A DNA stretch of 64,000 nt from an uncultured Clostridia bacterium (GTDB lineage: Bacteria > Bacillota > Clostridia > Oscillospirales > Oscillospiraceae): assembly GCA_945877515.1 (NCBI GenBank), contig CAMCSE010000002.1:1-64000 (forward strand), in the 5' to 3' direction. The position numbers and the translations under genes are program-made. The notes under the pieces were generated by a model that was not told the DNA's origin, did not search any database, and worked only from the letters and a program-made list of their open reading frames with translations. Each line of letters starts with the position of its first letter. The first letter of the stretch is position 1. This document shows positions 1 through 8,490 of this stretch, in pieces.

Positions 1-197
1 TAAAGCTGGCGGTTATACTCTTGTAGAGCCGCCAGCAGTTCGGGATATTGCTGCTCCGGTTTTCGTTCTTCGAGGAAGCTCTGCACGGCCTCATCTGTGT
101 CGGCTTGCAGCCTTTGTCCCGTGAACACCGGCCATAGCACGACGCAGATGCCCGCCACGGCCAACAGCGCAGCCAGTACAAAAGGTGTCTTACGCAT
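1..197 (-). CDS. Class C sortase-like protein, N-terminal part (runs off the window start)
   Basis: Minus-strand reading from ATG at 197: MRKTPFVLAALLAVAGICVVLWPVFTGQRLQADTDEAVQSFLEERKPEQQYPELLAALQEYNRQL; N-terminal TM and placement next to a sortase; RBS ggagga upstream. Confidence 0.5.
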   Translation of the reverse strand, partial: MRKTPFVLAALLAVAGICVVLWPVFTGQRLQADTDEAVQSFLEERKPEQQYPELLAALQEYNRQL

Positions 198-1032
198 GGC
201 GTTTCCTCCTCATTAAGAAGTATCCGCCGCCTGTCACGGCCACCGCGCCAAGGCCGACACCCAAGCCGGTGAGGTAATGCTGCGTCCAGGAGGATGTCAC
301 AGGTTTTTCCACGGCGGCAGCGGTTGCCTGTTCGGGTGTGTACGGAATGCGGTGGCCTCGCACCAGCAGCCTGTGGGTGTTGACGCCAAACGGCGTGCAG
401 GTCACCAGCGTTACATAGTCCTTACCGTCCTCGATTCGCAGCAGACTCGTGTCCGTGGGCAGCACCGTGTGGATGCTGTCCACTTCGTAGACCAATGTGT
501 CGCCCAGCACATGGATGTAAAATGTATCGCCCTCTGTAAGCTGGTCAATGTCCGAAAACAGCTTGGAACTCGCCATGCCGCTGTGGGCCGACAGTACCGC
601 GTGGGTGCTGCTGCCGCCCACTGGCAGGGAAGTCCCTACCACATGGCCGACTGACTTTTCAAGCGTTTCCGCGCCCGTTCCGTGCTGCACGGGCAGATAT
701 ACGTTGATCTTTGGGATGTCGATGTAGCAAATGACGCCTCCCACCGTGAGTTGTGCCGCATACGGCAAGGGAGGGGCAGAAGCCCCTCCCTTGGTAATGG
801 TTGCCGCGCCGGACAGCATGGCGTTGTACTGCTCTGCCGCTTCCCGCTGGGCGGTCAGTTCAGCAGCATCGGTATCCTCAATGGCGGCGGTGTAGGCGGT
901 CTCAATGTCAGAGTGGTATTTACTGTTGATGATCGTGCTGACCAATGGATAGGCCAGCAAAACTCCCGCCACAGCAAACAGCACGAAAGAAATAAGTATC
1001 CATTTATGTCTCAAAAAATACCTCCCCTTCAA
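190..1032 (-). CDS. Class C sortase
   Basis: 280 aa with N- and C-terminal TM segments, catalytic TLVTCTPFGVNTHRLLVRGHR motif. Confidence 0.9.
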   Translation of the reverse strand: MKGRYFLRHKWILISFVLFAVAGVLLAYPLVSTIINSKYHSDIETAYTAAIEDTDAAELTAQREAAEQYNAMLSGAATITKGGASAPPLPYAAQLTVGGVICYIDIPKINVYLPVQHGTGAETLEKSVGHVVGTSLPVGGSSTHAVLSAHSGMASSKLFSDIDQLTEGDTFYIHVLGDTLVYEVDSIHTVLPTDTSLLRIEDGKDYVTLVTCTPFGVNTHRLLVRGHRIPYTPEQATAAAVEKPVTSSWTQHYLTGLGVGLGAVAVTGGGYFLMRRKRHA

Positions 1033-1112
1033 TTTTGATTTTTCTTATAGCTACTACGTTCGGGCATAAAACAGTCCGACTGCAATTTTGCAGTCGGACT
1101 GTTCATGATTAT

Positions 1113-2348
1113 TCAGTTGTCTTTTTCAAGCAGCCAATCCACAAGATTTTTCACGCGGATGCCGTTGTAATTGCCAACTGTCAGATGGTCGGCAGTCAGG
1201 ATGATCTTTTCGTAATTGTCGCGGATCAGTGTCAGTGGACGCATTTCACGTTCGAAGGTCTCCTGCGCCGTCATATCCGCCGTTACCTGATAATAGGTGT
1301 ACTCACCCTGCTTTTCTGCGACAAAATCGACCTCCGTGTTGCCCAGCTTACCGATCATCACCTTATAGCCCCGGCGCAGCAGTTCAAAATAGACCACGTT
1401 TTCAAGAGAAAAACCGAGGTCATAATTTCTGCGCGGCAGAATGTGATTTCGCAAACCGAGATCTACGACATAGAACTTCTTGTTGATCTTCAGAAGCTGC
1501 TTGCCCACAATGTCAAAGCGCTCTGCGGGATAGAAGATAAAGGACTCTGTCAGGGCATCCACATAATCATCCACCGTATTGGGCGACACCTTTCTGCCGG
1601 AAGAAATCAGATAGTCTGTGATGCTACGAACAGAAACCGGGCTGCCCACCACGCTGGCGAGGTACTTTGCAATGGATTTCAGCAGCGCAATATCTGTTAC
1701 CTTCCGCTTGGATGGCTCACTCTCCTTGCGGGCTTGCCGGTCTTCGATGTCCTTCACAATGACCGTGTTGTAGATGCCCTCTAAGTAGGTCTCCACTTTT
1801 TCCGTGGTGCGATCCATCCTGGCAACATAGGGCAGTCCGCCGCATTGCAGGTACTCCGCAAAACCGCGGTCAGCGTCCAACTCTGTGATCGTCAAGAACT
1901 CTTTCAGCGAAAGCGGGAGCATCTTAATCTCCACATAGCGGCCTGTCAAAAGCGTTGCAAGATCGCCTGAGAGCATATACGCATTGGAGCCTGTGATGTA
2001 GATGTCCACATCTGGTTTGACATACAGACTGTCCACGACCTTTTCAAAGTCCGCAACCTTCTGGATCTCGTCCAGGAAGATGTAGGTCGTTCTCCCGGCC
2101 ACCAAGCGTTCTTTCAGATAGGCGTACAGCTTTTTGTAGTCCAGCAGTTCCTCGTATTCCAGTTCCTCGAAGTTCACCGATACGATCTGCGCGTCTGTGA
2201 CGCCGTTTACCCTCAGCCAATCCTGATACTGCGCCAGCAGCGTGGACTTTCCGCAGCGGCGAATGCCGGTCACAACTTTGATGACCTGCTCGTCCTTCCA
2301 GCCGACCAGTTCAGCAAGATATTCTTTTCGTTCTACCAAGGGAGCCAC
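1113..2348 (-). CDS. AAA ATPase with DUF4143-type C-terminal domain
   Basis: Walker A TGIRRCGKSTL, YIFLDEIQKV, C-terminal nuclease-like domain (TEVDFVAEKQGEYTYYQV). Confidence 0.85.
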   Translation of the reverse strand: MAPLVERKEYLAELVGWKDEQVIKVVTGIRRCGKSTLLAQYQDWLRVNGVTDAQIVSVNFEELEYEELLDYKKLYAYLKERLVAGRTTYIFLDEIQKVADFEKVVDSLYVKPDVDIYITGSNAYMLSGDLATLLTGRYVEIKMLPLSLKEFLTITELDADRGFAEYLQCGGLPYVARMDRTTEKVETYLEGIYNTVIVKDIEDRQARKESEPSKRKVTDIALLKSIAKYLASVVGSPVSVRSITDYLISSGRKVSPNTVDDYVDALTESFIFYPAERFDIVGKQLLKINKKFYVVDLGLRNHILPRRNYDLGFSLENVVYFELLRRGYKVMIGKLGNTEVDFVAEKQGEYTYYQVTADMTAQETFEREMRPLTLIRDNYEKIILTADHLTVGNYNGIRVKNLVDWLLEKDN

Positions 2349-2474
2349 CTCCTAAAAAGAAGTATTCTCATTATAGAACGAAATATGCCATCCGTCAACT
2401 AAATATTCCGAAACTGGAATAAATTTTCTTATTCATAAAAATTTATTCCGAAAATACGCTTTTGTTTTTCTGCT

Positions 2475-3150
2475 TCACTGCTCGTCCTTGTGCTTGCGGC
2501 TACGGATCACGATAAACGCTGCCGCGCCCAGCAGTGCCACGCCGCCGATGGTGAACATCCACGTGCCGTAACCGCCGGTCTTGGGCAGGTCGAAGCCGGG
2601 GTTGTTGACCACGGTCAGCGGCACAATGGCGTTGCTGTCCGTCATGCCGGCATCCTTGCCGTTGACGGTGGCGGAGGCGGTCAGCAGCTTCGCGCCGCAC
2701 TGCTCGCACTGGCCGTTCTCGGCGGTCTTGATAACGATCTTGACTGCGTCCTTCAGCAGCACATAGCCCTTATCAGTGGTAATTTCGGTCAGGGAATAAG
2801 TGTCATCTTCCAGACTCTTGACCACAATGTGGCCGCTGCCGTTGGGAACAAAGGTGGTAGCATCGGACTTCTTGGAAGCAAAGCCCTTGGCGTAGTACAC
2901 GCCGTCCTTCTGCTCCGCGATGATATAGCAGTCGTCAGTATCGTTGTGCAGCCGGAACTTCACGTTCCGCAGGTTGCCGCCGTTGTCGGAGAACCGCTTG
3001 AGAACGTCAATGCCGTAGGTGTAGACATGACAGCAATCCTTGAGGGTATCAAAGTAGGTGTTATTCGTTCTGCGCCACGTCAGTTCAACCTCGTTGGGAT
3101 TGTCGGTATCGCCCATCTTGGCGTCGGCGGTCAGGGTGGCGGCGTAGGTT
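2475..3150 (-). pseudogene. LPxTG-anchored pilin/shaft protein, C-terminal fragment lacking its 5' end
   Basis: Frame reads TYAATLTADAKMGDTDNPNEVELTWRRTN...LPKTGGYGTWMFTIGGVALLGAAAFIVIRSRKHKDEQ; LPKTG sorting signal plus TM plus basic tail; upstream of ~3150 the sequence switches to PcfB. Confidence 0.75.
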
Positions 3151-3279
3151 GTCCTTGGCTACTGCCACCAGCAGAGCCGCCAGATTCTTTGCGCCCAACC
3201 CCGCCAGCTTAACAGCACTCTCCGTGATCTGGATGCTCTCCCGCACCACCATATCGGCGGTTTCACCGTTGGTACTCAC
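3148..3279 (-). pseudogene. PcfB family (DUF3801) conjugation protein, N-terminal fragment
   Basis: MSTNGETADMVVRESIQITESAVKLAGLGAKNLAALLVAVAKDN matches the PcfB N-terminus, then frame diverges into pilin sequence; GTG start with aaaggaggcgc RBS. Confidence 0.7.
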
Positions 3280-4603
3280 GCTTTTGCGCCTCCTTTCTCA
3301 TTTCTTCCCGCCGTTCCGCCTCGGCTTGCTGCACCTGCTGGGATACCAAAGGCACATCCTCCAGTATCCTGCGGCACATGGCAAGCTCCTTCCGCTTTTC
3401 CCGCAGGGCGGCGGTCTGGCGGTCGATCTCTGCACTGCACTGTGTTTTGTACGCCTCATCTTCTGCATCTCTCCTTTCCCGATATAGTGGTTTTCTCTGC
3501 TGCTCACCGTCGTATATCTCCCGTTCAAGGGCGGTGATCCGCTGCTCCAAATCCTCCGCCGTGGTCATGCCGTTCGCCCACAGATACCGAAACTGCCGGT
3601 CATAGCGTTCCAGTCGGACGACCTCCTGCCGCACAGAAAAAGGGACGCGCCGGAAGTGCTTCTTCCGATGCGTCCCTCGCAGCAGGTACAGGTATCTGAG
3701 ATAGAGTGCCTGAAACCCTTTTATCTTCCTTTGTGTCCCTGTGGGACGCCTACCTTTGATGCGATACCGTCTGCCCGTATGCGTAAAGGTATGTGTCGCC
3801 AGTGTGCTGCCTTCGCGCTGGGCGGCCAGCCGTCTGCGGATGTCCTGCTCCGTATACCCGTCACCCAGGCTATCCAGCCGGATCGCCCGCTTGCCGCCCG
3901 GCGGCAGCACGGTCACATATTTGCAATCGGGCCGGTTCTGTACCACATACCCGCGCCGCCGCAGGAGCATCAGAAACGTCTCGTATGTATACGCCTCTCC
4001 GATGAATCGGTCAATATCGCCGCGAATGATGCTGCGGATAGTGGGCTTGCCGGTGTTCTCCGCTTTCCATTCGGCGTAGTGTTTCCCCTTGCCCTGCGGC
4101 GTGATAGTGGATAGGTCATTTTCCCGGCACAGGGTGTCGGATGTGCTTCGCACTTCAAAATAATAGCTGCCGGGGCTGCTGTGATATTTTTTGCCGTCCA
4201 CGAAGGACACAGAGTTCACCACCACATGATTGTGCAGATGGGCCCTATCCAGATGTGTCCCGACGACCACCTCGTAGCGCTCGCCAAACAGCCTCTCGGC
4301 AAATTCCACGCCGATGGCGTGAGCCTGCTCCGGCGTCACCTCGCCGGGCGCAAAGGATTGGATGAAATGATACCCCACTACGCCGCCCTTTTTACCGAAA
4401 CGGCTCTTTGTCGCCTGCATCTCTGTATAAGCGGTCTCACAACTATCGCAGTTGATGGCGGACGTAAAGAACAGCTGTTCCGTTTTCTCTGGATTTGCGG
4501 CATAAGTAATACCCGTATCCAGCGTAGTCTTTTCTCCGTTGACAGCATAGTTTACCCGCTTATCCAGTCGGTCACGGATGGCGATGATCTTCGTGATGGC
4601 CAT
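3263..4603 (-). CDS. Relaxase/mobilization nuclease (MobP/VirD2-like)
   Basis: 446 aa, HLDRAHLHNHVVVNSV (HxxxH) metal-binding motif and conserved relaxase N-terminus. Confidence 0.92.
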   Translation of the reverse strand: MAITKIIAIRDRLDKRVNYAVNGEKTTLDTGITYAANPEKTEQLFFTSAINCDSCETAYTEMQATKSRFGKKGGVVGYHFIQSFAPGEVTPEQAHAIGVEFAERLFGERYEVVVGTHLDRAHLHNHVVVNSVSFVDGKKYHSSPGSYYFEVRSTSDTLCRENDLSTITPQGKGKHYAEWKAENTGKPTIRSIIRGDIDRFIGEAYTYETFLMLLRRRGYVVQNRPDCKYVTVLPPGGKRAIRLDSLGDGYTEQDIRRRLAAQREGSTLATHTFTHTGRRYRIKGRRPTGTQRKIKGFQALYLRYLYLLRGTHRKKHFRRVPFSVRQEVVRLERYDRQFRYLWANGMTTAEDLEQRITALEREIYDGEQQRKPLYRERRDAEDEAYKTQCSAEIDRQTAALREKRKELAMCRRILEDVPLVSQQVQQAEAERREEMRKEAQKREYQR

Positions 4604-4604
4604 A

Positions 4605-4910
4605 TCAGAGTTCTTTCACCGCCTGCCAAAGCATTCCCTGCACCATCTTGATATGCGCTATGTCCTCCATACGGATAAAGCCGCTGGCATTGGCGACCTT
4701 GGCGATTTGGTTGATGTTTACGGCCATGCCGGATAACTGCCGCAGCAGCTCTGCCAGTTCATCGGGCGGACGGGGACGTAGTTCCGCGCCCACAATAAGC
4801 CTGCGGATCACCGGCTCCATTTTCAGGCCGGTATCCATGGAGAGCTGCTTCAAATGTGCGTACTCTGTGCTGTCCAGCCGCAGAGAGACGCGCTTTGCAA
4901 TTTCTCTCAT
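4605..4910 (-). CDS. mobC: MobC-family relaxosome protein
   Basis: LRLDSTEYAHLKQLSMDTGLK...LLRQLSGMAVNINQIAKVANASG; directly upstream of relaxase. Confidence 0.85.
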   Translation of the reverse strand: MREIAKRVSLRLDSTEYAHLKQLSMDTGLKMEPVIRRLIVGAELRPRPPDELAELLRQLSGMAVNINQIAKVANASGFIRMEDIAHIKMVQGMLWQAVKEL

Positions 4911-5049
4911 GTGTTCTGCTCCTTCCGTTTTTAATGGGGGTTTTAGGGGGCTTTGCCCCTTAACAAGTGCGTTTTGCTGTCAAAATGCTATGCTTGCCAG
5001 GACAGCGGCGCTCTGCGCCGCGTCCTGCAATACCTGCCGAAGAAAGAAA

Positions 5050-5982
5050 TCAGCGGGCTTCGCCGCGCTGCGCGTCACGCCGATACCGCAGCAGATCATT
5101 GTAGTCTTTTCCCCGCACCGGAGGTCTGTCAATGACCTCGTATCCTCTCAGCAGTTCCTTCAACACCGCCGCTGCTTTCCGTCCCGGCTCATCATTGTCC
5201 AGACACAGCACAACGCGGGAGATATGTGGCGCAGTCTTTAGGTACTGCGAAAGAGGTGGCGGCAAGCCCCGCCCCTTCTTTGTGGAGATACCTCCCAGCG
5301 ACAGCGTGTTTGCCTTGCGCCAGTCCTGCCCCTGCTGCTTCAGCAGCGTCAGGTAGGAAAGGGCATCAATGGCGCTTTCAAAAACGCACAGGGCAGGGCT
5401 GTCCCCCGGTGTCATCGGCACTGCGAAGGAATACCGCTTGTCGCTGCCGGCCACCTCGCCCACAAAACGCTTGTCTTGCAGCGTCCCCCGCTGCATGGCG
5501 TAGGCCGGTCTGTCACCGGCAAAGCCTACGAACACGCAGTTGTGATGCTGTGCCGATTCATAGAGCAGGCCGTGTTTGATGCAGTGGTTGATGATCTCCG
5601 GGTCGATACCACGCCCGCGCAGGTATGAAAAAACACGCCGGTTGTCGGCGTGTCTGGGCGGCAGGGAAAATGATTTTGTCGGGCGGGCTTTCCGGCGCGG
5701 CGGTTCTGCCAAAGGTACGCCGCCAGTGCTCAGGATGCGCTGCACAGCATCCGGCAGCGACAGCTTCCGCACAGTGGTCAGATAGTCCAGCGCACTGCTG
5801 CCGCCAACACCCCGTGACCACCAGTACCATTCCCCGTTGGAGATTTTCAGGCTGTCATGGCTTTTGGTGGCATAAGTATTGCCTCCAACGCTGACCAGTT
5901 CCTCCGGCTCACGGCACCGCAGATAGGTCAGCAGATCCATCTCACGGGCGCGGGCTAACTGCTCTGGCGGGATAAACGGCAT
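5050..5982 (-). CDS. DUF3991/toprim domain primase-like protein
   Basis: 310 aa; LTYLRCREPEELVSVGGNTYATKSHDSLKISNGEWYWWSRGVGGSSALDYL and toprim VVLCLDNDEPGRKAA. Confidence 0.88.
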   Translation of the reverse strand: MPFIPPEQLARAREMDLLTYLRCREPEELVSVGGNTYATKSHDSLKISNGEWYWWSRGVGGSSALDYLTTVRKLSLPDAVQRILSTGGVPLAEPPRRKARPTKSFSLPPRHADNRRVFSYLRGRGIDPEIINHCIKHGLLYESAQHHNCVFVGFAGDRPAYAMQRGTLQDKRFVGEVAGSDKRYSFAVPMTPGDSPALCVFESAIDALSYLTLLKQQGQDWRKANTLSLGGISTKKGRGLPPPLSQYLKTAPHISRVVLCLDNDEPGRKAAAVLKELLRGYEVIDRPPVRGKDYNDLLRYRRDAQRGEAR

Positions 5983-6007
5983 AGGACATCACCTCCTTCC
6001 GGGCAAG

Positions 6008-6042
6008 TAAAAAGCGCAGGCACTATGCCTACGCTTTTTGTT
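6008..6042 (-). terminator. Hairpin (terminator-like)
   Basis: aaaaagcgcaggca-cta-tgcctacgcttttt with T run. Confidence 0.55.
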
Positions 6043-6090
6043 TACCGCGCATCTTCATGTTAAAAGCCACAGCAACTCTGCTATTTCGAT

Positions 6091-6133
6091 TAGGGAACTT
6101 TTCGAAGTGACAGACGCCTCATTTGTTCCCTAT
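6091..6133. promoter_or_regulatory. Operator-like inverted repeat pair downstream of the Fic gene
   Basis: TAGGGAACTTTT (6091-6102) and GTTCCCTAT (6125-6133), start-to-start 34 bp, same geometry as 7084-7126. Confidence 0.5.
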
Positions 6134-6134
6134 A

Positions 6135-7070
6135 TCAGAATTTCTTGATGCACCTGTCTTTCATGAATTCCGCGATACCGCGGTCTCGATCTTCGTAATA
6201 TGCGACCAACAGCTTTTTGAACTCAGGCACCTCTTTTTCCGGAATGATCAGCATTCCGCCGCCCTGTGAGATAAGATAGTGGTTTGCAAAAATGACCGAT
6301 GCCCGCTTATTGCCATCGGTAAATATCTGCGCTTTCATGCAATAGAGGCACAACGCAATCGCTTTTTCATCTGCGGGCATATCACGCTTCAGTATTTCTT
6401 CCAGTTTTTCCTTGATGACCGTTTCGACGGGCAGCGGAGGGATATAGCTTGATCCTCCAATGGTTACCGGAACACCACGGATGCGCCCTCCATCCTGAAA
6501 AAAGCCTTCGTTGACCAGCTTGGCGATGTGACACAGAATGGAATAGTCTGTGGGGTATGTGATTACATCCCGATCAAGAATAAATTCCCATGCGTGCTTC
6601 AAATTCAAAATCTTCTGCACATCGGTGGCTGTCATACCGCTGACAATACCATTGTCGATAATATCCTCCGTCTGCGGGAAGCTGGTGGCAACACCTTCCA
6701 AAATTGCCTGGTCATAGATGTTGGACTTCATATTGGCTCTTGCATAGTCCAGATTCATCTGCACTCTTGGAGACACCTCTTGATCTGAATATCCCAACTG
6801 AGCCAGTTCCTTATCCAAACGGCGGATATTCTTTCTGTACTCCCTTGCATCGCGGGCATTGCGGAGCAAAAGCTGATACAGTTCATCAGAATATACATCC
6901 ACATAAGTAGAATTCAGCCTGGAGCCGATCCTCTTGCGGATATACAAATACTGCTTGCCGCCACTTTCCTTGATCTCAGGGCTTCCGTCATACGGCAATA
7001 GGTTTAACCTCGCCTGATAATCTGCTCTCTGGTGAAGCAGTTCTTGGATCTGCGGATAGTTGTCTTTCAT
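6135..7070 (-). CDS. Fic-family protein (divergent motif)
   Basis: KAQIFTDGNKRASVIFANHYLISQGGG; start revised to ATG at 7070 (RBS aaggag) because the longer ORF runs through the promoter/operator. Confidence 0.8.
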   Translation of the reverse strand: MKDNYPQIQELLHQRADYQARLNLLPYDGSPEIKESGGKQYLYIRKRIGSRLNSTYVDVYSDELYQLLLRNARDAREYRKNIRRLDKELAQLGYSDQEVSPRVQMNLDYARANMKSNIYDQAILEGVATSFPQTEDIIDNGIVSGMTATDVQKILNLKHAWEFILDRDVITYPTDYSILCHIAKLVNEGFFQDGGRIRGVPVTIGGSSYIPPLPVETVIKEKLEEILKRDMPADEKAIALCLYCMKAQIFTDGNKRASVIFANHYLISQGGGMLIIPEKEVPEFKKLLVAYYEDRDRGIAEFMKDRCIKKF

Positions 7071-7082
7071 ACGGCACTCCTT

Positions 7083-7133
7083 ATAGGGAACTTTTATTGC
7101 TTTAATTATATTATAAAGTTCCCTATTTTTCAA
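7083..7133 (-). promoter_or_regulatory. Promoter of the Fic gene with embedded 12-bp inverted repeat operator
   Basis: Minus strand TTGAAA (7133-7128)-N17-TATAAT (7110-7105); perfect inverted repeat ATAGGGAACTTT (7083-7094)/AAAGTTCCCTAT (7115-7126). Confidence 0.65.
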
Positions 7134-7153
7134 TCCCTATTCCATGCACTGTT

Positions 7154-7204
7154 TCACCTCGCCAGCCCCGCCCGCATGCGGTGCGCGTAGTTTTCCAACA
7201 ACTG
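7154..7204 (-). pseudogene. Remnant of the C-terminus of the 8491-8895 gene
   Basis: Reads LLENYAHRMRAGLAR*, matching ENYAHRMRAGLAR* of the 134-aa protein; also similar at DNA level. Confidence 0.65.
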
Positions 7205-7229
7205 GTGAAAGGAGTGCGCTACTAAAACG

Positions 7230-7262
7230 CAAAAGCGCAGGCACTTACCTGCGCTTTTGTCA
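7230..7262. terminator. Hairpin (terminator-like)
   Basis: CAAAAGCGCAGG (7230-7241)/CCTGCGCTTTTG (7248-7259). Confidence 0.55.
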
Positions 7263-7278
7263 CGGATTTTTTTGATTG

Positions 7279-7506
7279 TTACGCATTGGCGCGCTGAAGA
7301 TAAAACTCACTCTCCGCGACGCGGATCACAAAATCATACTCCAGCCTGTTCGCCTTGGACATATTGATATTATAACGCTTGCTGACCTGCCGCAGATAAG
7401 CAAAATATGCTTTATCCTCCTGTGTAAGCGGCGCGACCCACCCTGTCTGGGCGGCGTGATCTTCTATGCGCCGGAGATATTCAAGCTCTTTCTGATCCAT
7501 TGTCAC
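7279..7506 (-). CDS. Small hypothetical protein
   Basis: 75 aa ORF overlapping the 3' end of the GNAT-like gene, RBS ggaggtg. Confidence 0.6.
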   Translation of the reverse strand: MTMDQKELEYLRRIEDHAAQTGWVAPLTQEDKAYFAYLRQVSKRYNINMSKANRLEYDFVIRVAESEFYLQRANA

Positions 7507-8038
7507 GCACCTCCATAGTAAAAGTTGACAAAATATCCTCTGCCGCGTCTTCCCATATCACCAAACGATACGGATCGTATGACGCAACCTGCCGTGCGCC
7601 AAATTTCTCCATATAGTAACTCAGGAGCTCACTGGTTTTTGCCTTGAATATCAAAACCCCGTCAAATCCTGCATCCAGCGAAATCTGTATGGCGTAAGCA
7701 AACAGTGCCTTTGCAATCCCGACGTACTTTTTCGATCCGCCCTCTGAATGGAGAAGATTAGCGTTGCTATGGCGGGCATTTTCAAGGTAGAGGATTTCAA
7801 CCGCTAAGCCATCCTCGTCCAGCTCATACGACATCAGTCCCAGCAGTTCGTCATTGTCCTTACGGTGTAAAGCGACCTTATTGGGTAATTGTTTCGCATA
7901 AGGCGTCGTCCATACGGTTTGCCAATCCCTTGTTGCGATCAAATCATGCTCTGTCGCAGTCTTTACAACCGTTGGGATTTTCGCGTTGGACGCATACTCT
8001 AAAACAAATAGATTCAACATCTCCATTCCCCATTTCAT
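7481..8038 (-). CDS. GNAT-like acetyltransferase
   Basis: KYVGIAKALFAYAIQISLDAGFDGVLIFKAKTSELLSYYMEKFGARQV resembles GNAT core and C-terminal fold; start approximate. Confidence 0.55.
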   Translation of the reverse strand: MKWGMEMLNLFVLEYASNAKIPTVVKTATEHDLIATRDWQTVWTTPYAKQLPNKVALHRKDNDELLGLMSYELDEDGLAVEILYLENARHSNANLLHSEGGSKKYVGIAKALFAYAIQISLDAGFDGVLIFKAKTSELLSYYMEKFGARQVASYDPYRLVIWEDAAEDILSTFTMEVRDNGSERA

Positions 8039-8103
8039 AAGTAGTTTATCACATTTGAGGTCAAAAAACAAGAGCTCTCCTGTATTCAAAGTGCCCGTAG
8101 TCT

Positions 8104-8457
8104 CTACCTCTCCGGCGCATCTTTCTTCTGAGCCTTTCTCTCCTTGTCCCTGCGGATCGCATCGTTGGCGCAGCACTCTATGCTGCTGCGGAAATTGTCC
8201 ATCTCGCTCGTCTCGCGTTTCACCCAGTCGTCGTATAACTCTGCCAGCGGATGCTCAAACCGCAGCAGGGCGTTGAGCTGCTGCGGTGTCAGGCCGGTTT
8301 CATCCTCAAAAAGCATCAGGAAATTGTCGCGGCAAGCGATCTCATAGGCGTGGGCAATAATATCGTCCGCCGTTTGCTCCCGCAGCTCCGCAAGGAATTG
8401 TCGGTTTTCCTCCTGCATCCTCTGATACAGCTTTTCCTCCATCATTTCTTTTGTCAT
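8104..8457 (-). CDS. DUF3848-like ICE protein
   Basis: 117 aa, MEEKLYQRMQEENRQFLAELREQTADDIIAHAYEIACRDNFLM. Confidence 0.65.
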   Translation of the reverse strand: MTKEMMEEKLYQRMQEENRQFLAELREQTADDIIAHAYEIACRDNFLMLFEDETGLTPQQLNALLRFEHPLAELYDDWVKRETSEMDNFRSSIECCANDAIRRDKERKAQKKDAPER

Positions 8458-8490
8458 GATACAAACCTCCGTATTTCCGAATGTATAGTG

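Noticed and set aside
7071-7133. Upstream extension of the Fic ORF (MKNRELYNIIKAIKVPYKECR)
   Set aside because: Extension runs through the promoter and operator; ATG at 7070 has a proper AAGGAG RBS.
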